NCBI RefSeq assembly: GCF_963924675.1
Contig: NC_089226.1
Span: 57,449,690 to 57,513,689, forward strand
Origin: Phocoena phocoena
Taxonomy: Eukaryota > Chordata > Mammalia > Artiodactyla > Phocoenidae
Reading direction: 5' to 3'
DNA length: 64,000 nt
Shown here: positions 56,617 to 64,000 of the stretch, piece after piece
Numbering within the stretch: position 1 is the stretch's first letter
How the letters are laid out: each line of letters begins with the position of its first letter
The notes under the pieces: generated by a model
What the model saw: only the letters and a program-made list of their open reading frames with translations
Database searches by the model: none
Told to the model about the DNA's origin: nothing
Made by a program: the position numbers and the translations under genes

Positions 56617-59468
56617 TTAATGGCTACATATTTATTGTGTATTAGGAAAAATATATTAATATATCAAACTTGTCATCTCCTGAGTATTATTACTTAGAAG
56701 ACAGTGAAATTAGGTATATACATAAAACGTGCTAAAGAAAAATATTAAGAATAATACATGGATTTAGCAAAAAATCATGGAGGAGACATGAGACTGAGAG
56801 AAGCTTGGAAACCCTGAAACGATAAATATTTGTTCTGCTCTCCACCCCGCCTTCCTGTGGAAGGGAGTGTGTGGGGAGCCACAGAGGGCGGGGGGACTTG
56901 TCCTGCTCTGAGAAGTGACCCGATCTGACCTCAGAGCCCTTCATTCGTGTGAGAAGCCTTTCCCGAGGCCTGCTCTGTGCAGGCCTGTGATGGGTGCTGG
57001 GGATACAGCTCAGATGGCAGGTCCCTGCCCCACTGAAGGTGCTCCCGGTCTCCCTCACTTCTGAATGAACCCCTTTCAGGATCTGCCAGTGTTGTTCTCA
57101 TGCCTTTACCCGACAGGATGTCGAGTAGGCCCTCCCCTGAGCCTCCCATTTGTGGAACTGCCTTGCAGGCCCCAAGCTGAGGACCAGAGGCTCTAAGACC
57201 ACATACGCTCTGTCAAGAGAGACATGAAGGAGCATGTCGGACACGTGACAGGACGTAGGAGGGAAAAGGGCAGAAGTCAGCAGTAGCCTTGTGAGGAGTG
57301 CTCTGTTCATGCTGAGAAGTTACTGCCATGATGGAGGTGGAGAGGGTTCCAGAGCTCCTCAGAGAAATGGGCGTGCCTGATCGTGGGCAGAAAGCTGGGG
57401 GAGCTGGGAACCCCCAGGCCCACCCTGGGGGGCCCCTGAGCAGCACAGGGACTGGAATGAAGTTTCTGGTAGAGCCATCCAGCGGCAGGACTCCCACTGA
57501 GGGTGTCCATCCCAGCCAGCCGTGATGAAAGGAACACAGAGCAGTATTCCAGGAAGGACTCAGAGGACTCCCTCCCAATTCCTCTTGGCCATAGGCAGGC
57601 ATGGAAGGAGATCACAGCAGTTTCCACACTCCACGCAAAGAACACGCAGGTTACAACAGGGGAGGGATCCGTGGACCGTTCAGATAACCTCCGACCACAT
57701 AAGGGTGACAGCATCCATAGAAGGGGCTGCGCCTTGGGCCTCCGAGAGAGTCAAAGGAAATCTCAGCTGCCATCTCTGAGTGAGGTCTTGGCAGCAGAGG
57801 TGGCGGGGGGAAAGAACACCGTGCCAAGAAAACCATGCCCACTGTCTCTCAACTGACGACGGGTCTGCGGTCTCAGAGCAGGACTGAAGCAGATCCTTTG
57901 CTCATGCACACCCAGAACTTCCTCCTCTGGAAAGCCACCACCCATATCAGGGTATCTCAGTTTCTCCTTGGGGACAACAGAGTTAATAAGTGATGCCTCA
58001 GGACAGTTTTGAAAGACTGGCAGAGACTGCTGCCCTGCCACCAACCCCAGGCATGGCTGTTTAAGATTCCAGGTTGTCTGTGGCCAGCAGGGAGTTGGGG
58101 GAGATTGCCACCTAGTGGTCAGTGTCGGCAGTGCCATGGAGCTACAGGCAAAATCCTGGTCTGGGAGACCCCACTCTTAGATCCAGGCTTGACTTTAACT
58201 GCATGACCTTGGGCAAGTCACTGATATACTCCGTGTCTCACTTTTCTCATCTAAAATATGGGATAATGATGCCAGCCTCACAGAGCCATAGTGGGCATTA
58301 AACTAAACAACTGTGCTGATGTACCTCTCTTGGGCAGGTCCCTCAGTAAAGGTTTGATACACCTGGATCTTGTCCTAGCTGGACTCAGAGCAAGGGTCAG
58401 CCCCAGGAGACAGAAGAGGAGGTGAGTTCCCCATATTTAGATGCAGGGCAGGCATATCCTAGGCCCAGGTCAACCTCTCTCAGGCATGGCAAGGAGGAGA
58501 GCCTGCCCTTGGCCCCAGCATCCCCCAAAGAAGCCAGCCATGGGCTTCCTAGCCCAGAGCTCTCGCGCAGCCATGCTCAGCCCAGCCTCAGACACCCAGA
58601 CCCAGGGTTTCCCAGGACCACCCTGTACTAATTAGAAGAAGGTGCACCCTCTGGGCAATTGCAGCCTTACAGGTACATGCAGAGCTTGGGGAGCTCTGCA
58701 CTGACTGGATTTCAGGCCCCACTTGCCCCTCGGCAAGGCACTTTTGTATGATACACCAAAAGCAGCAGTGCTGCCCAAACACATCACTTACCTGAGGCCC
58801 TGACTCTGAGACCCAGCTGCCCCTAGCTGGCTGGATCAGCCTCACCTCCCCAGCAAGTCTAAGTGTGTCTACAGCTGTGGACCCTTGTCAGGCCCCATTT
58901 GGCTCAGGGAGGTCTGATGAGGACCTGAGCTTAGTATGAGGCTTCTGCCCTCCATCTGCAACTCCTGAAGGATTGGGATACTCACTGGCCTGGAAAGCAA
59001 ACATGGAACCCTACCCTCAAGCCCGATCACGCCCTCCTGAGAGTTGTAAGAAAGTTGTTAACTCTCCTGCAAAGAGAATCTTCACATAAGGGGTGGAAGG
59101 CAAGTGACACATCAGACTTTGGCCTCAAGGTTCAGCTTCCCCTTTGGGTCTTTTCTCACTGATTCCTGCAGCCACCACCAGGCTGGCCTTTGGGAGCCTT
59201 GCTCTCCACTTCTAAGGCTCCAGGTCAAGTGTGCTCACCCAACCATCCTTCAATACCAACAACCCAGTGGAAGCCAGGCTGCAGTGTTAGATCAGGCTTT
59301 AGGAAAGGTTTTTGAGTAACAGCACAAAACGTGGCATGAACCTAGATTGCTGGAATGGCAAAGAAGCTGTTCCTCAGCTCTAGCCTGGGAGCCACTTAAC
59401 GGCACCTCCCTGAATCCAGGGCTCACTTTAACCTGGGCTACCAGGGATCATCCTCCGGGTCATTTAGA
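56617..59468. other. Intergenic DNA, no gene recognised
   Basis: Frames of 85-135 codons lie on both strands at 57200-58140, overlapping in several registers without any domain. MIR-type blocks occur at 56960-57030 and 58190-58330 ('cttgggcaagtcactgatat'). Confidence 0.4.
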
Positions 59469-59482
59469 TGCCATGAAGTCTT

Positions 59483-59829
59483 TTTTTTTTTTTTTAATTT
59501 ATTTATTTTTGGCTGCATTGGGTCTGTTGCTGCGCGCAGGCTTGCTCTAGTTGCGGCGAGCAGGGGCTACTGTTCGTTGCGGTGTGCGGGCTTCTCATTG
59601 CGGTGCTTCTCTTGTTGCAGAGCACGGGCGCTAGGCGTGCGGGCTTCAGTAGTTGTGGCACGTGGGCTTCAGTAGTTGTGGCTCACGGGCTCTAGAGCAC
59701 AGGCTCAGTAGTTGTGGCGCATGGGCTTCGTTGCTCCGCGGCATGTGGGATCTTCCTGGACCAGGGCTCGAACCCGTGTCCCCTGCATTGGCAGGAGAAT
59801 TCTTAACCACTGCGCCACCAGGGAAGCTC
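59483..59829 (-). mobile_element. CHR-type SINE (long form), antisense
   Basis: The minus strand opens 'gagcttccctggtggcgcag'. The tail is the T-run at 59481-59495. The exact 14-bp duplication 'tgccatgaagtctt' lies at 59469-59482 and 59830-59843. Confidence 0.95.
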
Positions 59830-59843
59830 TGCCATGAAGTCTT

Positions 59844-60490
59844 GACCAAAGGAATGAGGTCAGGAAAGGCAGAAGTGTCCTATCCTGCCTAAGCCCCACC
59901 TTTGAGTTCCCAATTTTGGAGAACCTCTACTTCTCCAAATAATTGAAACTGGAACGGCCATTAATTCATTCATTGAACAAGTATTTATTGAGTACTTACT
60001 AAGCTAGGGGATGGAATAATATAATGAACAAATGGGCGTGTCACCTTCCCCTTAAAGTTCATACCTGTCCATAGGACTTAGCCTTAACATGAACTCCATG
60101 GCCTAGAACCATCATTCAACTTCAGTAACAGGAACTTGGGCTTTTAAGCCAGGCACATGGAGTAGCAGGATGGGTGCTGCTGCTTCCTGACCATTTTCCA
60201 ATGTCTTGACCCCAAAGAAACCTGGGTCTGGGGCCCCTGAGAAGGAGTTAAAGAGAGGGGTATCGGGAAACAGTAAGGAGGAACTTTGCCTTGTGGCCAC
60301 AGTGTGACCACCAAGGGCAGAACATGACAATTCTGACCAGACACAGGATCACATTACTGTCTGACTGATGGGTACTACACGAACATTAGTGCTAGCAGTC
60401 TCGGTTCCTCCCACCCCATGGGCCTGGCGAGAGTGTGAGTACGAGGGGGGTGAGTGATAGATGAAGAGGTAAGTACCGTTAACATAGTAC
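59844..60490. other. Intergenic DNA with an L2-like end
   Basis: 'attcattcattgaacaagta' then 'tattgagtacttactaagct' at 59965-60005 is L2/MIR3-type wording. Nothing else is recognised. Confidence 0.45.
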
Positions 60491-60678
60491 TACTCAAAGA
60501 GTAGTCCATGGACCTGCAGCATCACATTATTTGGGGGCTTGTTAGAAATGCACATTCTCAGGCCTCACCCCAGGCCTACCGAATTAGAATCTTGGGGTGG
60601 GGCGGGGAGAAGGAAACTATTAAGAAAAACTCTCCAGGTGATCCATATGCACACATAAGCTTGAAAAGTACTACTACC
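60491..60678 (-). repeat. MER5-like (hAT-Charlie) fossil
   Basis: The ends are inverted: 'agtactactcaaagagtag' at about 60486 pairs with the complement of 'cttgaaaagtactact' at about 60661. Inner blocks 'cattctcaggcctcacccca' and 'tctccaggtgatccatatgc' are MER5-type. Confidence 0.7.
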
Positions 60679-63168
60679 ACACTGTGTGCATGTGATGAGC
60701 TCACATATTTACTACAGGGGAAGATGATAATTATGGCAGTTCCCATTTTTTTAATATCTGTTATGTGCCAGACACTTTTATCTAAGTTTAAATACCTTAC
60801 CTTACATAACCTTCACAGCAACCCCTTGAGACACTTATATTATCCTGGTTTTTGCAGGTGAAGAGATTATAGTTAAGATAACTGCCTGAGTCATTTAATC
60901 TTTAGGAGACTTTCCTTGCCTGTGGGTAGGAGACAATGTTTTGCCTCCCCGGTTGCTGTGAGGATGAGACAATGTATGGAGGTCCACCCGTGTGATGGGC
61001 TCAGACCTGGCACTGCTGCAGCCCCAGGGACTGGCCCACAGTGGGGAAAGGCATAGGCGTTGTTGCTATCTCCAACTTGTGGTTCAGTTGGAGACCTGCC
61101 CAGAGCGCCTGCAAGCCCTGACCTCGCTTGGCACTAAGTCAGCTTCACCTGCTATCAAGTTCTGTTTACCTGTCAAGGGAACCTATGTTCTCATTTCTGA
61201 TTCTATTCCTAGTTGATGACAACAAAATCTATGTTTCGGATGATGCTGGGTCTTGGAAGGCAGCTGCTCTGAAGGTTGAGGGTACTGGAAAATAATTTCC
61301 AGCTAGATCTAGGCTCCCAAGGAGAGAAATTAATGCATTTCTCTTAGATGAAACAGAAGGGGAAGACCTTTGGTTTGAGAGGCCACTGTAGCGACCCTAT
61401 TACTACAGGGATCATCCCCACCAGCCTCTTACTAACTGCTGAATACCCACCATGTTCCAGGGACTTAAGAGGCACTATCTCTGCTTCACATCAACCTGCA
61501 AGGTAAGCATCACCCACAGTTCTGCCCCTTTGCCACATGACAAAAATACAGGTTTGGAATCAGATCTGAATTCATCACTTACAGTTGCGTGACATTGGAA
61601 TATCTCATGTAATTGTTGAATTAAAGGAGAGAATGTATGTATAACTCAAAACACACAGTAGGCACTTTATAAGTGTTACTCCCTTCACATCTTCTTTCCT
61701 GTACTGTGCTATGCCTGACCCTATGGTGGGCACAGGAGAACAGCAATGACTCAGACCAAGTCCCTTCCTACTTGGGGTTGAGATTTCCCTCTTCTGTATA
61801 CAGACTGGGACATTCCTTAGTAAGGGAGCAAAAGGTCTGTGGCAAAGTCAGAAGGTTGGGCAAAATTATGTGGCCTGTGGTTTGCTAAGGATGTGACGGA
61901 GATGAGGCAAGATGGCTGTGCAGCCTTGGAGTGCCCTCCTCGGTGGGCCCTGCCTTCCACCCCTCCATCTATCACCCTCATTTTCAGCATTCTACTATCC
62001 AGTGTTGCCAATGAAGAACAATGGGTGAAAGGTCATTCATCCCCTATTTACATGAAATCGCACTATTTCCTCGAACGCTTTTGAGGACTCACTGGGTCAT
62101 CAGACCCACACAACTCCCTGGTGAGTGGCGGGGCTAGGAGCGTGCTCCTGCTGTAGCTGAATAAATGGGTTCCCAAGGAGGGCCAGTGGCTGACACAAAA
62201 TCACCCGTCAAGTCGGTGTCAACCCAGAGACCCTGGACTCCTGACTCCTGCTAATCCAGTCTTTCCTCCATTCTATCCTAGTGTCTCTCCTGGTAATGCA
62301 CCCTTTTGGTAACACTGTCAATCAAACTTTAGTAGACTAGACTGAAGGTTAATTTCTCGTGGCTTGTAGTTCTTCTCCAGGTAGTGACTAACAGGTTGTA
62401 GTAACAACTAATCAAATTTTCTCTGAGTATGGGTAGTTATATTCTTCTGGCTGCAAGCTGTATACATCCAGCCCAAACTGGCATAAAATAATAATCAAAC
62501 GATGGTTGGGGGTTCTAGGTTCCCATGACAGGGAGGACCCTAGCGGATATCATCAGGACTGTTGCGGCCTGGCTCCAATTCTTTCAGGCTTCTGCCGCAT
62601 CCTCCACCGGCCAAGGAGAAGGTGGCTATCTGTGTTTCCAAGCCTCTGACCTCTCAGTTTAATGCTTCCGGTAGAAAAGAGAGCTTATCTGAAATGGTAT
62701 TCTTTTTCCTTTGGATCTGCTATTACTAAATCCCTAAGAAGGTAGGGGAAAAAAATCTCTTAAGATACTAAAACTCTAGAGCGGTTTGAACGTTGGAATT
62801 CCCAAAAGGTGTAATAACAATACATACCAAAGTTAAAACCCTGGCATCAGCTCTTTTGTACTCTGTTTTGGTATATGTTTTATACTCATTGGATTTATGT
62901 ATGTTTTAGCTACTATTTGGAATGTTCAAAAGGATCAACTACACTAAATCTGTAACTGGTATTTATGTTTAAGCCAGTTTAATCAAATTTGCCATTGTTT
63001 CAATATTCAAGAGGTTTTCAATATTCTATTGAACATGAGTTTAATAAATCGAGCACTGAAATTTATGTAGTAGTGCATATTCCTCTCAAGCTCAGAGGTC
63101 CTTCAGACATTAAGCAATCTAAAAGAACACACAACAATAAAATAGATCACTGGATTTTTAAAAAATGA
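60679..63168. other. Intergenic DNA with MIR scraps
   Basis: A MIR lies at 60755-60900 ('tatgtgccagacacttttat', 'gcaggtgaagagattatag'), with others near 61430-61620 and 62090-62250. No gene is recognised. Frames of up to 81 codons have no signature. Confidence 0.45.
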
Positions 63169-63588
63169 TTATATAAATAATTTTTGTAAAACAATTTTAA
63201 GAGGTAAATTAGCAGTTCTCCAAACTTCATTTATTCTTTCATCTTTATATAACTCAGTGTTATGATGAAAGGTAGGCCCATTTGAAAGCTTGTCAGTAGT
63301 CAATTTGTTTGAAGAGGAGCAGACTGACCTACTGATAGAACTTGAGTTATGTGGAAACATTTGTTGAAATTCAGCCAGTGCATTGAGCATTTCAATGGAA
63401 CAAACAGTCAAGTAAAAATCATGAGTTAAGTTAAAGCTATCACCCCACTTCACTGAGGTAAACATTTGTGGACTCTCCAGCTTCAATTTGAGAACCTCAA
63501 GGTTATTTTCAAAATAGAAAAAGACGTGCAGTGACAGCATGGGGCTGGTATCAGACAGGGGTGATTCCGTGCATCCCAGTTCCTCCAC
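63169..63588 (-). other. Unassigned 139-codon open frame
   Basis: An ATG-to-stop frame in AT-rich DNA where stops should be common. Its first ~17 codons overlap antisense MIR-type wording ('cttaatagctagtatgtaat' near 63591). The peptide has no signal sequence, membrane segment or motif I recognise. It could be a relic of an old retroposed gene or chance. I do not assign a function. Confidence 0.15.
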
Positions 63589-64000
63589 TTAATAGCTAGT
63601 ATGTAATATGCAACCAAACCAGTCATGCTAATCTCTGTCCTGCTTCCCTCAGTAGGTAACTATGTTCAAATGACAATGTGTAAAAATGCAAAGGATTATT
63701 ATTAATAAGATTTTCTGAAAGTAAAAGTTCTTATGAAAAGCAAGAAAGTGCTTCAAAATCCATTTTTTGAAAGAAGCTGGCTACAAACTAGATATAAGTA
63801 TTAGGATGATAATCAACTCAGTTTCTTTAATAAAAGCAACAAAAATCAGAAACAGTAGCCATCAGAATAAAGCTCTTTATTCACCTTCCTTGTTTCAAAG
63901 AGTCATGGTAGTTCTTACAGTACAGAGAGCATTTCTGGCACGTGGTAGCACAGAACCAAGGCACGCTCAAACACGCTGAGCCCCAGCATCTCCCTGGAGG
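63589..64000. other. Intergenic DNA to window end
   Basis: Nothing recognised beyond MIR-like wording near 63590-63660. Confidence 0.35.

Noticed and set aside
57200..58140. Cluster of 117-135 codon frames suggesting a gene
   Set aside because: Frames on both strands overlap in several registers, and none shows a domain or conserved motif.
58605..58640. 'ttcccagga' followed by 'ctaattag' as a second OR enhancer candidate
   Set aside because: The two cores are about 10 bases apart with only one of each, which is too weak to list as a feature.
40000..64000. Exons of neighbours known from human synteny (SLCO2B1, NEU3)
   Set aside because: I looked for transporter and sialidase motifs in the listed frames and saw none. 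A spliced search would be needed to exclude short exons.
1..64000. CRISPR arrays, phage, toxin-antitoxin or other prokaryotic systems
   Set aside because: The sequence is mammalian. The only regular spaced repeat is the minisatellite at 470-1062, whose units are contiguous with no unique spacers.

Overview
The window is mammalian nuclear DNA and almost certainly comes from a cetacean. It carries a dozen tRNA-derived SINEs of the CHR type, in a short (~210 bp) and a longer (~300-360 bp) form. It has L1 elements of artiodactyl/cetacean style and a background of older mammalian fossils (MIR, L2, L1M, MER5/Charlie, Tigger). I saw no Bov-B or Bov-tA, which argues against a ruminant. There are no bacterial-type operons, CRISPR arrays or phage genes.

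The only recognisable protein-coding genes are two tandem, same-strand olfactory receptors that I identify as OR2AT4-like (class II, family 2). Copy 1 (8915-9879) is a pseudogene broken by a one-base deletion at 9264/9265. Copy 2 (22308-23270) keeps a full 320-codon frame. The diverged 5' flanks (about 7.6-8.9 kb and 21.4-22.3 kb) are recognisably homologous, so the two genes arose by tandem duplication. About 670 bp of their coding sequence is almost identical, while the first ~190 bp and the flanks are strongly diverged. That pattern points to a later gene conversion. Both copies carry the same damage to receptor signalling motifs: the Arg of DRY is His, the Pro of NPxxY is gone, and one TM6 residue appears deleted. 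The intact frame may therefore no longer encode a functional receptor.

Layout. 0-7.4 kb: a 65-66 bp minisatellite, MIR/L2 fossils and three SINEs. 7.6-12 kb: OR copy 1, an ERVL-like remnant and MIR fragments. 13.7-20.2 kb: a full-length sense L1 with a SINE inside it and a probable 366-bp 3' transduction. 21.4-23.3 kb: OR copy 2 and its flank. 23.5-24.7 kb: a SINE fused to a truncated L1. 25.5-35.3 kb: an ancient antisense L1M that has taken in a Tigger transposon, an L1 fragment, two SINEs and a 7.2-kb full-length antisense L1 with a CpG-rich 5' UTR. 36.3-38.4 kb: a truncated antisense L1. 39.5-64 kb: gene-free sequence with scattered SINEs, L1 remnants, a long polypurine tract and MIR/L2/MER5 fossils.

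No exon of a neighbouring conserved gene was recognised. In human, OR2AT4 lies between NEU3 and SLCO2B1, but I cannot place either here by eye. Repeat family names rest on remembered consensus features, not on a database search.
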